64,000 nucleotides of DNA from Yeosuana aquiaggeris (lineage in GTDB: Bacteria; Bacteroidota; Bacteroidia; Flavobacteriales; Flavobacteriaceae). The notes under the pieces were generated by a model, which made no database searches, was not told the origin of the DNA, and worked only from the letters and a program-made list of their open reading frames with translations. A program made the position numbers and the translations under genes. Shown here one piece after another: positions 28,001 to 36,474 of this stretch; the stretch's first letter is position 1; every line of letters starts with the position of its first letter. The DNA lies in contig NZ_JBAWKC010000003.1 in assembly GCF_044003965.1 (NCBI RefSeq), positions 124,001 to 188,000 on the forward strand, in the 5' to 3' direction.

Positions 28001-29023
28001 TTAAGGAACTATTTCAGAAATTTTTTCAATTTTACCTCTTCTGAGTAAAGTAAACCTTATCAGATCTCCAGGTTTTAATTCCTGTAATTTGTACCATGAT
28101 TTAATCAGGTTTTCCTCGTTTGTTAACGGTATTTCTTCAACCATTAATAAAATATCACCTCCCAGTATATATTCTTTGTCTTCAAGAATAGTTCTAAAGT
28201 ACCCGCCTTGCAGACCCAATTGATCTCCTAAGGAATTTGCTGCGACTTTTTCAACCAAAATGCCTCCTTTTTGAGGTACGTTTAAAATTTCAGCTAAATG
28301 ACCATAAAGAAAACTGGATTGAATTCCTGTCCAGATGGCATGCTCTTCTAAAAGAAGCTTTTTTGCTATATTGGAAGTTGTTGCAAATCCAAGACCTTGA
28401 AATCCTTGAGAGCGGCTTAAAATAAAACTGGCGATTCCTATAACCTCTCCTTTCATATTAAACATAGGGCCACCAGAACTACCCATATTAATAGCAGCGT
28501 CACTTTGAATAATTTCAGCGGTTATCAAGCCATTAAACAAAGGTTTCCGGGTGTATTTTCCACTTATATAGCCCACTGATAAGGAACTTTTTAAACCATA
28601 AGGAGCACCAATAATAAAAACTTGATCACCTGTTTTTGCTAAGTCAGAATCTCCTAATTTCAACACAGTTAATGGCGTACTTTTTGGCGTAAGTGTTCGA
28701 ATTAAAGCCACGTCTGATAATGGATAGGAATACAGAACTTTTGCTTCAATTTCTTCGCCATCTGCAAAGGTTACAATAATGTATTCTGCTGTTTGAACTA
28801 AATGCGCTACAGTAAGTATGTCTCCAGCTTCTGAAATAACAAAACCAGAACCAAAGCCATTCAATCCAGACATGGTGGCTAATCCTCCTTCATAGAGCAC
28901 TTCTGCTTGTAATGTTTTAATAAGTACAACAGCTTTATTTGCATTTTCATATAGGGTACTTATTTTTTGTGAAAACCCAAAGAGGCACGTGAGCAATGCG
29001 ATTATATATAGTGTATTTTTCAA
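28001..29023 (-). CDS. HtrA-like trypsin-family serine protease with PDZ-like domain
   Basis: An exported S1C protease of 340 residues (signal peptide about 1-19). The catalytic triad is visible: His74 in LTVAHLVQT, Asp104 in LSDVALIRT and Ser183 in NMGSSGGPMF. The C-terminal 100 residues are a degenerate PDZ domain (GGILVEKVAANSLGDQLGLQ). One PDZ only, shorter than DegP. It starts 27 bases after the stop of ppsA and is probably co-transcribed with it from the promoter at 31490. Role: periplasmic protein quality control. Confidence 0.85.
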   Translation of the reverse strand: MKNTLYIIALLTCLFGFSQKISTLYENANKAVVLIKTLQAEVLYEGGLATMSGLNGFGSGFVISEAGDILTVAHLVQTAEYIIVTFADGEEIEAKVLYSYPLSDVALIRTLTPKSTPLTVLKLGDSDLAKTGDQVFIIGAPYGLKSSLSVGYISGKYTRKPLFNGLITAEIIQSDAAINMGSSGGPMFNMKGEVIGIASFILSRSQGFQGLGFATTSNIAKKLLLEEHAIWTGIQSSFLYGHLAEILNVPQKGGILVEKVAANSLGDQLGLQGGYFRTILEDKEYILGGDILLMVEEIPLTNEENLIKSWYKLQELKPGDLIRFTLLRRGKIEKISEIVP

Positions 29024-29050
29024 GATGTATTAATTGATTTAATTTATAAG

Positions 29051-31450
29051 TTATAAATTTGTTACAAGACGCTTTTTAACTAAGATCTTTTCTGCTTTAT
29101 TGATGTTTTTTATGCCTTGTAATAAAGCATCTGGATTAAACGAAATACTATTAATTCCTTCTTTTACCAAAAAGGAAGCAAAGTCCGGAAAATCGCTAGG
29201 AGCTTGACCACACAAGCCTATTTTAGTATTTGTTTTATGAGCTGATTGTATAGCCATTTTAATCATTTGTTTTGCAGCTGCATCGTTCTCATCAAATAGT
29301 TTTCCCAATAATTCAGAATCCCTGTCAACTCCTAAGGTAAGTTGGGTCAAATCATTAGAACCAATCGAGAAACCATCAAAAATTTCAGCAAATGCTTCAG
29401 CTAAAATGACATTACTCGGAATTTCAACCATGGTATAGACCTCTAAACCATTTTCACTACGTGTTAAATTATTTTCTTTCATACTGGTGAGCACCTTTTT
29501 ACCTTCTTCTAATGTTCTGCAAAAGGGTACCATTACTTTTAGATTTTTAAGCCCCATATCATTCCTGACTTTTTTAATAGCTTTACATTCTAAGGCAAAG
29601 CCATCCTTATACAACTCGCTATAATATCTGGAGGCCCCTCTAAATCCAAGCATTGGATTTTCTTCCTGAGGTTCAAAGTTCTTACCACCAATTAAATTTG
29701 CATATTCATTAGTTTTAAAATCACTTAATCTGACAATGACTTCCTTTGGATAAAAAGCAGCAGTAATAGTAGCTATGCCCTGGGATAATTTGTCTACAAA
29801 ATAATCTTGCTTATTATCATATCCTTTGGTAATATTCATGATTTTACGCTTTACCGAGGCGTCTTTAATGTCATTGAACTTCACTAATGCCATAGGATGT
29901 ACTTTAACATGATGCGTAATGATAAATTCCATTCTTAAAAGCCCAACCCCATTATTTGGATAATAGGATAACTGGAAAGCATTTTCGGGATCTGCCAAAA
30001 TCATTTTTACTTCTGTTTTTGGCATATTAATATTAGAGAAATCTATTTCTTCTTTTTCAAACTTGCATTTGCCTTGATACACAAAACCTGTTTTTCCCTG
30101 GGCGCAGGATAAAGTAATGGTTGTACCATCTTTAATAGTTGTGGTTGCGTTACCACAGCCAACGATAGCCGGAACGCCTAACTCACGGGCTACAATAGCT
30201 GCATGACTTGTTCTACCGCCTTTATTGGTTACAATACCAGCAACCCGTTTTAACAGCGGGTCCCAATCTGGGGTTATGGTATCTGTAACAATAATTGAAT
30301 TTTGATCTAATTGCCCAGCATTTTTTGGTGTTTTCAAAAAACAAGCAATACCTGTTTTTATTTTAGAACCCACGGCATTTCCCTGAGTCAACAAGGTTCC
30401 TTTTTCAATTAATTTATAAGTGATCAGCATATTTTTATTGCGCGTTTGATGCACTGTTTCCGGACGCGCCTGAGTAATAAATAATTGGTTTGTAATTCCG
30501 TCTTTGGCCCATTCAATATCCATTGGTTTTTGGTAATGGTCTTCAATAAGTTGTGCCCAATAAGCTAAAGAGACTACTTCATTGTCCTGTAGGACAAATT
30601 GTTCCTGCTTTTCTTTAGATGTTTTTAGGTTTATAGTTGTTGTTTGTTCCTTTTCTTGAGAATAGATCATGGTAAGTTTCTTGTCACCCATTTTTTTCTG
30701 GATAATAGGATATTTGTTTTGCTTTAAACTTGGTTTAAAAACATAAAATTCGTCAGGATTCACCGCGCCTTGTACGATGTTTTCTCCTAAACCCCAAACA
30801 CCTGAAAGCAGTATAACATTCTCAAAACCAGATTCAGGTTCTATGGTAAAACCCACCCCGGAACAAGCTTTATCTGATCTTACCATGAGTTGAACGCCTA
30901 CAGAAAGAGCTACATTATCATGTTTAAAACCCTTGTCTTCCCGATATTTTATAGCTCGATTGGTGTACAACGATGCAAAGCATTTCTTTACAGCTTCAAG
31001 TAATGCTGCTTTTCCTTTGATGTTCAAATATGTGTCGTGTTGACCAGCAAAACTGGCATCTGGAAGGTCTTCTGCGGTTGCACTGCTTCTTACTGCTACT
31101 TCCTTAGTATTATTGTCGGATAATTGCATGTAAGCATGTGCTATTTCTTCTATAAGAATGGATGAAAATTTTCCATTTAAAATAAGTGCTCTTGCTTGTT
31201 CACCAATGGTTTTTAAATTAGAATAATTCCTTTTATCAAGTTGTTTTAATAGGTCCTTTAAGGAATCCTGAATATTATTTTCTTTTAGAAATTCCCAAAA
31301 GGCACCTGAAGTTGTTGCATAGCCATTTGGAATACGAACACCCTTTACTGACAATTGATTGTACATTTCACCTAATGAGGCATTTTTTCCTCCAACAATC
31401 CCTATATCCTTAATTCCAATTTCACTGAATTTTTTGATGCGAACTTCCAT
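29051..31450 (-). CDS. ppsA: Phosphoenolpyruvate synthase
   Basis: Converts pyruvate, ATP and water to phosphoenolpyruvate, AMP and phosphate. I chose the Met at 31450 (MEVRIKKF), giving 799 residues. A longer frame from 31519 would start inside the Fnr-like box and adds 23 residues unlike the family. The N-terminal nucleotide-binding domain has GGKNASLGEM and VRSSATAEDLPDASFAGQ. The swivelling domain has the phospho-His in GGRTSHAAIVARELG. The C-terminal PEP/pyruvate barrel has the catalytic Cys in IGLCGQAPSD. It is first in an operon with the HtrA-like gene. In an anaerobic or starvation setting it would support gluconeogenesis or reversible ATP recovery; that is inference. Confidence 0.95.
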   Translation of the reverse strand: MEVRIKKFSEIGIKDIGIVGGKNASLGEMYNQLSVKGVRIPNGYATTSGAFWEFLKENNIQDSLKDLLKQLDKRNYSNLKTIGEQARALILNGKFSSILIEEIAHAYMQLSDNNTKEVAVRSSATAEDLPDASFAGQHDTYLNIKGKAALLEAVKKCFASLYTNRAIKYREDKGFKHDNVALSVGVQLMVRSDKACSGVGFTIEPESGFENVILLSGVWGLGENIVQGAVNPDEFYVFKPSLKQNKYPIIQKKMGDKKLTMIYSQEKEQTTTINLKTSKEKQEQFVLQDNEVVSLAYWAQLIEDHYQKPMDIEWAKDGITNQLFITQARPETVHQTRNKNMLITYKLIEKGTLLTQGNAVGSKIKTGIACFLKTPKNAGQLDQNSIIVTDTITPDWDPLLKRVAGIVTNKGGRTSHAAIVARELGVPAIVGCGNATTTIKDGTTITLSCAQGKTGFVYQGKCKFEKEEIDFSNINMPKTEVKMILADPENAFQLSYYPNNGVGLLRMEFIITHHVKVHPMALVKFNDIKDASVKRKIMNITKGYDNKQDYFVDKLSQGIATITAAFYPKEVIVRLSDFKTNEYANLIGGKNFEPQEENPMLGFRGASRYYSELYKDGFALECKAIKKVRNDMGLKNLKVMVPFCRTLEEGKKVLTSMKENNLTRSENGLEVYTMVEIPSNVILAEAFAEIFDGFSIGSNDLTQLTLGVDRDSELLGKLFDENDAAAKQMIKMAIQSAHKTNTKIGLCGQAPSDFPDFASFLVKEGINSISFNPDALLQGIKNINKAEKILVKKRLVTNL

Positions 31451-31489
31451 GGTTTTATTATTAAGATTGTTTAATAAGTTATATAGTAT

Positions 31490-31534
31490 TGAAGATAAAT
31501 AGCTTACCAGCAATTTCAAATGACGTAGGTCATT
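31490..31534 (-). promoter_or_regulatory. Fnr-like box and -7 element, ppsA-htrA promoter
   Basis: The box is a perfect palindrome, AAATGAC-CTAC-GTCATTT (minus strand; core 31532-31521). After 23 bases comes TATCTTCA (31497-31490). Centre 76.5 bases before the start at 31450. Confidence 0.7.
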
Positions 31535-31588
31535 TGAGTCAAACCAAATATTAAGTTCTTTAAGAATTGTAGAAATAAAATTTTATGA

Positions 31589-31633
31589 ATTGATTAAGGT
31601 CATTTCATTAAGCACAATTCTAAATTACTTTAG
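31589..31633 (+). promoter_or_regulatory. Fnr-like box and -7 element, dodecin promoter
   Basis: ATTGAT-TAAG-GTCATTTC (core 31591-31602), 23-base gap, TACTTTAG (31626-31633). Centre 66.5 bases before the start at 31663. It is divergent from the ppsA promoter, with dyad centres 70 bases apart. Confidence 0.72.
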
Positions 31634-31662
31634 ATATTCAATAAACAATAAATTTATATGTC

Positions 31663-31866
31663 ATGTCAGTATTAAAAGTCATTGAAGTATTAGGAAATTC
31701 AACTGTAAGTTTTGAGGATGCCGTTAATAATGTAATTAAGGAAGCATCAAAAACAGTAAAAAATATTAAATCTGTTTATGTGAAGGATATGCAAGTAACT
31801 GTTAACAACAACCAAATCAAAGAATACAGAGTTAACACCAAGGTTTGCTTTGGTATTATGGATTAA
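31663..31866 (+). CDS. Dodecin-type flavin-binding protein
   Basis: A protein of 67 residues with the dodecin pattern: VLKVIEVLGNST, then SFEDAVNNVIKEASKTVKNI and a C-terminal strand EYRVNTKVCFGI. Dodecins form hollow dodecamers that store flavin and quench its photochemistry; some bind CoA. The Trp that stacks on flavin in haloarchaeal dodecins is not seen, so the ligand is open. Monocistronic, with its own promoter and terminator. Confidence 0.88.
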   Translation: MSVLKVIEVLGNSTVSFEDAVNNVIKEASKTVKNIKSVYVKDMQVTVNNNQIKEYRVNTKVCFGIMD

Positions 31867-31909
31867 CTTAAATTTAGAAAGTAAAGGACTTATAGTTTTT
31901 ATCAGAAGC

Positions 31910-31959
31910 CTTCCTGAAAGTTATTGAACTAATACTTTATCTTTCAGGAAGCTTTTTTT
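31910..31959 (+). terminator. Dodecin gene terminator
   Basis: CTTCCTGAAAG (31910-31920) and CTTTCAGGAAG (31941-31951) form an 11-bp stem with a 20-base loop, then a run of eight T. Confidence 0.88.
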
Positions 31960-32070
31960 TGTATTTAATAAAATATTTAAAAAAAAAAACTCGCCTCACC
32001 CGTTTGAATCCTTTTTAGATATTTAATAGTTAAATAATAATTATCACATTCAGAAAATTACTATTTAAAT

Positions 32071-32101
32071 AAAAAAAGGCCTTGATTTTTTTATCAAGGC
32101 C
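32071..32101 (-). terminator. Terminator of the first BON gene
   Basis: On the minus strand, GGCCTTGAT and ATCAAGGCC form a 9-bp stem, followed by seven T. It starts 27 bases after the stop of the BON gene. Confidence 0.9.
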
Positions 32102-32128
32102 CTATAAAAAGTTTAACATTCAGAATTT

Positions 32129-32797
32129 TTAGGCATATTCTGTGTAATATTCTACTTTAAGTTCATTTTTAACGTCGTATACACCAGGTGCATTATAAGC
32201 CGCAGCTTCGGCATCTTCTTTTTCTTTAATGGAATGTACTTTACCACGTAAGGTTACAGTATGACCATGAGTTTCTAGAATAATATTATCGGCATCAAGG
32301 TTAGCCATGCGTTGAAACGCTTTTTTTATCCTGTCTTTAACCTCTGTGGGTTTAATGTTATTTTTTAATGTGATAAGATTGCTTACACCTTTCACACCCA
32401 ATAGTTTCTCTGCAGCATTTTTTGCGGCATTCATTTGGTAAGCCCATTGTACTTCACCAGTTAAATAAACCCATCCGTTTTCAACTTTCACCATGATATC
32501 ATCTTCAGGAACTAAAGCATTCCATTCAAATGCATCAACTATGGCCTTGGCAATTTCTTTGTCAGTTTTTTTAAAATCGGTACCATATTTAACTTCAATA
32601 TCTAAAGCTACAGCTTTTACCCCTTCAACCCGTTTTGCTGCCTTTTCAGCATCCAGTTTTTTAGCGTAGCTATTAACCACACCACTAAGAGTAACTACCC
32701 CATTTTCAACAATGACGCCTATTTGTGTTTCATCAATATTTGGCTGCCAAGCTAATTCATCTAATACATCATCTTTAATTTCAAAATCTGTTTTCAT
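32129..32797 (-). CDS. BON-domain stress protein, copy 1
   Basis: A protein of 222 residues made of three BON domains (about 5-70, 78-145, 150-218), each with the Gly-rich turn (GVVTLSGVV, GWVYLTGEV, GHTVTLRGKV). There is no signal peptide, unlike periplasmic OsmY, so it is probably cytoplasmic. It is a paralogue of the gene at 61225, sharing MKTD at the start and WQP-IDETQIGVIV. BON proteins are tied to osmotic and envelope stress; no biochemical role is known for this form. Confidence 0.87.
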   Translation of the reverse strand: MKTDFEIKDDVLDELAWQPNIDETQIGVIVENGVVTLSGVVNSYAKKLDAEKAAKRVEGVKAVALDIEVKYGTDFKKTDKEIAKAIVDAFEWNALVPEDDIMVKVENGWVYLTGEVQWAYQMNAAKNAAEKLLGVKGVSNLITLKNNIKPTEVKDRIKKAFQRMANLDADNIILETHGHTVTLRGKVHSIKEKEDAEAAAYNAPGVYDVKNELKVEYYTEYA

Positions 32798-32834
32798 AAT
32801 TATAAAAATTTAAATTAAATACTATTTATAGAGC

Positions 32835-32879
32835 GCAAAATAAGTTGGTTATAAAAAACTGGAAATGATATGGGTCAAT
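32835..32879 (-). promoter_or_regulatory. Fnr-like box and -7 element, BON copy 1
   Basis: ATTGAC-CCAT-ATCATTTC (minus strand; core 32877-32866), 23-base gap, TATTTTGC (32842-32835). Centre 74.5 bases before the start codon. Confidence 0.72.
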
Positions 32880-32937
32880 GCGACTAATTTTTATAAGAAT
32901 TATTGTGACATCTAAATCTTTAAAATGAAATAGTCAT

Positions 32938-32982
32938 ATTGACCCTCATCATTTTAGGTTATAAAATGAATTTGCAAATTTG
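32938..32982 (+). promoter_or_regulatory. Fnr-like box and -7 element, phosphoribosyltransferase
   Basis: ATTGAC-CCTC-ATCATTTT (core 32940-32951), 23-base gap, CAAATTTG (32975-32982). Centre 55.5 bases before the ATG at 33001. A TTG start at 32980 would lie inside the -7 element. Confidence 0.72.
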
Positions 32983-33000
32983 TTAATAAATATTATCGAG

Positions 33001-33639
33001 ATGTTTAAAGATAGAAATGAAGCTGGTTACCTGCTAGCCAATAAATTAGAAAAATATAGAAGTGCTGATGCTGTCATTTTGGCAATACCAAGAGGAGGGA
33101 TACCCTTAGGTTTTATAATGGCACAAAATTTAAATTTACCTTTAGAAGTCGTGCTTTCTAAAAAAATAGGACATCCTTTACATAAAGAATATGCTATTGG
33201 TGCAGTGACCTTGAAAAATAGGATTTTAAGCGATGCTGCTGCAGATGTCTCTCAATCATATATTGAATCAGAAACGGAAAATATTAGAGCCAAACTGAAT
33301 AAACGTTATGCAGATTATTATGGAGATCATAAACCATTACCTTTAAAAGACAAGATTTTAGTAATAGTAGATGATGGGATCGCAACCGGCAATACCATGT
33401 TATCCATCATTAAAATGCTCCATGACGAAAAACCGAAGAAAATTATAGTTGCAATACCTGTGGCTCCCCCCGATGCCATTAAAAAACTTGAGGACTCTCC
33501 ACATATTGATGAGGTTATTTGTCTTCTAGTCCCTAATAATTTTCGGGCAGTGGGTCAATTTTATCAAAATTTTGATCAGGTAGATGATACAGAAGTAAAA
33601 CAGTTATTAAATAAAATGCTCAAATCATTTTCAAATTAA
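33001..33639 (+). CDS. Phosphoribosyltransferase family protein
   Basis: A 212-residue type I PRTase. The PRPP-binding loop is VIVDDGIATGNT (about 121-132, acidic pair Asp124-Asp125), and the N-terminal block AIPRGGIPLG (28-37) supplies another PRPP contact. The ATG at 33001 is chosen over an in-frame TTG at 32980, which overlaps the promoter. This subfamily is often found near erythromycin-esterase-like genes in stress clusters, as here (36475). Its base or other acceptor is unknown. Confidence 0.85.
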   Translation: MFKDRNEAGYLLANKLEKYRSADAVILAIPRGGIPLGFIMAQNLNLPLEVVLSKKIGHPLHKEYAIGAVTLKNRILSDAAADVSQSYIESETENIRAKLNKRYADYYGDHKPLPLKDKILVIVDDGIATGNTMLSIIKMLHDEKPKKIIVAIPVAPPDAIKKLEDSPHIDEVICLLVPNNFRAVGQFYQNFDQVDDTEVKQLLNKMLKSFSN

Positions 33640-33796
33640 TAATCGATTATTTTATTTTTTTGAAGATTATACTGTCTTTTTCAATATGTTTTTTTAAGTA
33701 TGTCTCTGGATTGTATTAAAAACTGAATAGATGGCTTCATTTCAGACTATTGTTACATTTTTTCATTGATTTTTAATAAGATTAAAAAACATTTTA

Positions 33797-33841
33797 ATTG
33801 ATATTTATCATTATGAGAAAATATTAAAAACACTAAATTTT
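33797..33841 (+). promoter_or_regulatory. Fnr-like box and -7 element, methyltransferase-archease-rtcB
   Basis: ATTGAT-ATTT-ATCATTAT (core 33799-33810), 23-base gap, TAAATTTT (33834-33841). Centre 64.5 bases before the start at 33869. Confidence 0.73.
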
Positions 33842-33868
33842 AGAGTGCAAATCATAAACTAATTAATC

Positions 33869-34507
33869 ATGTTAAAAACAGAAATTTTTGATAAATATGT
33901 TGAAGATTATGAAGCCTGGTATGACAAATATCCGGAAGTATATGAATCTGAATTGGCCGCTATTAGAGAACAATTTTTAAAATTACCTGAAAATATTAGG
34001 GGAATTGAAGTAGGCATCGGTACAGGACGCTTTGCACAACCATTAGGCATTAAGGAAGGTATTGAACCATCTGAAGAAATGGCTAGGAAAGCTGTAAATA
34101 GAAAGATTGAGGTGTTAAAAGGCGTTGCGGAATATTTGCCTTATCGCGATTTACAGTTTGATTTTGTATTGTTTGTGACCATCTGCCATTTAGATAATGT
34201 AAAACTAGCTGTAGAGGAAGCTCACAGAGTTCTTAAACATAATGGATCTATCATTATTGGTTTTTTAGACAAAGATCAAGCTGTTGCAAAAGAGTATAAG
34301 GAACGAAGAGATCGAAGTACTTTTTTTAGTAATGCCAGGTTTTATTCAGTGATGCGCATCAAACAAATAATTGAAGAAGCAGGATTCAAAAATTTAGAGT
34401 TCAACCAAACCTTATTTGGTAATATGGAATCTATTAAAGATATCCAGTTACCAAAATCAGGCTATGGTGAAGGATCTTTTGTAGTACTTAAAGCAACAAA
34501 AAAATGA
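33869..34507 (+). CDS. SAM-dependent methyltransferase (RtcB operon)
   Basis: A class I methyltransferase of 212 residues, UbiE/Methyltransf_11 type. The SAM site is GIEVGIGTGRFAQPLG (45-60). The acidic strand 2 is less clear, then comes FDFVLFVTICHLDN (strand 4) and the HRVLKHNGSIIIG block. Its stop overlaps the archease start by four bases (ATGA), and archease directly abuts rtcB, so translation is coupled. That links it to RNA repair or tRNA processing, but small-molecule methylation cannot be excluded. Confidence 0.82.
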   Translation: MLKTEIFDKYVEDYEAWYDKYPEVYESELAAIREQFLKLPENIRGIEVGIGTGRFAQPLGIKEGIEPSEEMARKAVNRKIEVLKGVAEYLPYRDLQFDFVLFVTICHLDNVKLAVEEAHRVLKHNGSIIIGFLDKDQAVAKEYKERRDRSTFFSNARFYSVMRIKQIIEEAGFKNLEFNQTLFGNMESIKDIQLPKSGYGEGSFVVLKATKK

Positions 34508-34917
34508 GTATTACTTACGTATCTCATACTGCCGACATAAGGATGTTGATATTTGATAAAACATTGAAAGGTCTATTTGAGCAAGGGGTAAAAGGCATGA
34601 ATAATATTTTAAAGGAAAAGTTCTGTGAAAAAACATCTAATATTGATAATAGGACCATAATTAATGTAGAAGCTTCAGATACTACTAATTTGCTTGTAGA
34701 TTTCCTGTCAGACGTTTTGTCCAGTTCTTACATTGAAAAGTCCATTTACTGTGAAATGAAAATCATTGAATTTTCAGGTCAGAAAATTAAAGCGGAGTTA
34801 TTAGGCACAAAGGTTGAAGCATTTGATGAAGAAATAAAGGCTGTAACTTATCATGAAGCTGATGTTATAATGAACGATTATGGCCTTTGGGAAACTTTTG
34901 TCATTTTTGATATATAA
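34504..34917 (+). CDS. Archease, RtcB activator
   Basis: A small protein of 137 residues. It starts with the family signature SITYVSHTADIRM (metal-site Asp in HTADI), has TTNLLVDFLSDVL in the middle and VTYHEADV near the end. Archease speeds RtcB guanylylation and allows multiple turnovers. Start overlaps the methyltransferase stop by four bases, and its stop codon directly touches the rtcB ATG, so the three are one operon. Confidence 0.92.
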   Translation: MSITYVSHTADIRMLIFDKTLKGLFEQGVKGMNNILKEKFCEKTSNIDNRTIINVEASDTTNLLVDFLSDVLSSSYIEKSIYCEMKIIEFSGQKIKAELLGTKVEAFDEEIKAVTYHEADVIMNDYGLWETFVIFDI

Positions 34918-36369
34918 ATGAAAAAAGTAAAAAAAGAAGATATCATTAAACTTGAAGATTATCTTTGGGAAATTCCCAAATCTTTTAGAAATGATATGCT
35001 AGTGCCTGCCAGAATATTGGCTTCTGAAACACTTTTAAACGATATTATTGAGGATAGGTCTTTGAATCAACTGGTAAATGTAGCTGTATTACCAGGTATT
35101 CAAAAAGCATCTATGGTTATGCCTGATGTACACGAAGGTTATGGGTTTCCTATTGGAGGCGTTGCTGCAACACTGTATCCAGATGGTGCTATTTCACCAG
35201 GAGGTATTGGCTACGATATCAATTGTGGCGTTCGTCTACTAATTTCTCATCTTCAATATGAAACCATAAAAGGTAACATCGAATCATTATCAAAAGAAAT
35301 GTATGCACAAATACCATCGGGTATGGGTAAAGGTGGAAAAATAGTATTATCTGCCAAAGATATGACAGATGTATTGACTGAAGGTGCAGAATGGGCTGTT
35401 AAAAAGGGATATGGCAGAAAGGAAGATTTGGAGTATATGGAGAGCCATGGTCGATTATCCTTTGCTGATTCGGATTTAGTATCGGACTTTGCCAAAAAAC
35501 GAGGCACTGATCAGTTGGGTACCATTGGCTCAGGCAATCATTTTATTGAGGTGGATTATGTAGAGGATATTTACGACAAGGACATTGCAAATGTATTTAA
35601 CCTAAAAAAAGACCAGGTTGTTATACTTATCCATACAGGATCCAGAGGACTGGGACATCAGGTAGCCACAGATTATATTAGAATCATGATGAAAGAAATG
35701 ATTAAATATAATTTTAAACTACCAGATAGGGAATTGGCTTGTATGCCTTTTAGCTCAGAAGAAGGACAACACTATTTTAAAGCAATGTGTGCTGCGGCTA
35801 ATTATGCATGGTGTAACCGAGAAATTATATCTTGGGAAGCAAGAACAGCATGGAAAAACTGTTTTGGTAAAGACGCGGGCGAGTTGAAGTTACTATATGA
35901 TGTGGCTCATAATATCGCAAAAATTGAAGACCATATTATAGACCATGTGAAACAAAAAGTTATTGTTCACAGAAAAGGAGCAACACGGGCATTTGGCCCA
36001 GATTCTGAAGAATTACCTGAAGCTTATATTAAATCTGGCCAGCCTGTAATCATACCCGGAAGTATGGGAACATGTTCTTATGTTTTATCTGGAACATCAA
36101 AAAGTAAAGACCTTACTTTTGGATCTTGTTGTCATGGTGCCGGAAGAAGATTATCCAGGCGAAGCGTAAAACAACAAGTCAATGCACCTGCACTTAAAGA
36201 ACAACTCAAAGAACAAGGTATTTATATAGAAGCTGGCTCATTTAAAGGTATTGCCGAAGAAGCTCAGCAAGCTTACAAAGATGTTAATTTGGTAGTAGAT
36301 ATTATTCAAACTTCAGGTATTGCAAAAAAAGTGGCAAAGCTGCGACCCGTTGCCGTGGTTAAGGGATAA
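34918..36369 (+). CDS. rtcB: RNA-splicing ligase RtcB
   Basis: Mn2+- and GTP-dependent ligase joining RNA 2',3'-cyclic phosphate (or 3'-phosphate) to 5'-OH ends, 483 residues. The active site is complete: Asp100 and Cys103 in GYDINCGVRLL, His208 in GSGNHFIEV, His239 in IHTGSRGLG, His331 in DVAHNIAKIE and the guanylylated His406 in CCHGAGRRLSR. Spacing of these residues parallels archaeal RtcB. It shares an operon with archease and a methyltransferase under the Fnr-like promoter, which suggests repair of RNA broken during stress rather than housekeeping tRNA splicing. Confidence 0.97.
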   Translation: MKKVKKEDIIKLEDYLWEIPKSFRNDMLVPARILASETLLNDIIEDRSLNQLVNVAVLPGIQKASMVMPDVHEGYGFPIGGVAATLYPDGAISPGGIGYDINCGVRLLISHLQYETIKGNIESLSKEMYAQIPSGMGKGGKIVLSAKDMTDVLTEGAEWAVKKGYGRKEDLEYMESHGRLSFADSDLVSDFAKKRGTDQLGTIGSGNHFIEVDYVEDIYDKDIANVFNLKKDQVVILIHTGSRGLGHQVATDYIRIMMKEMIKYNFKLPDRELACMPFSSEEGQHYFKAMCAAANYAWCNREIISWEARTAWKNCFGKDAGELKLLYDVAHNIAKIEDHIIDHVKQKVIVHRKGATRAFGPDSEELPEAYIKSGQPVIIPGSMGTCSYVLSGTSKSKDLTFGSCCHGAGRRLSRRSVKQQVNAPALKEQLKEQGIYIEAGSFKGIAEEAQQAYKDVNLVVDIIQTSGIAKKVAKLRPVAVVKG

Positions 36370-36474
36370 ATTATTTCATAATCATAGTGTTTTAAAAAAA
36401 GGCAAACATTTACATCCCTCATACTATTTATAAATCAAATTCATTCTATCTAAATTTAATATTTTTTAACCTAT

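Noticed and set aside
31451..31519. A 23-residue N-terminal extension of PEP synthase
   Set aside because: It would begin inside the Fnr-like box and upstream of the predicted transcript start, and the family starts near the Met at 31450.
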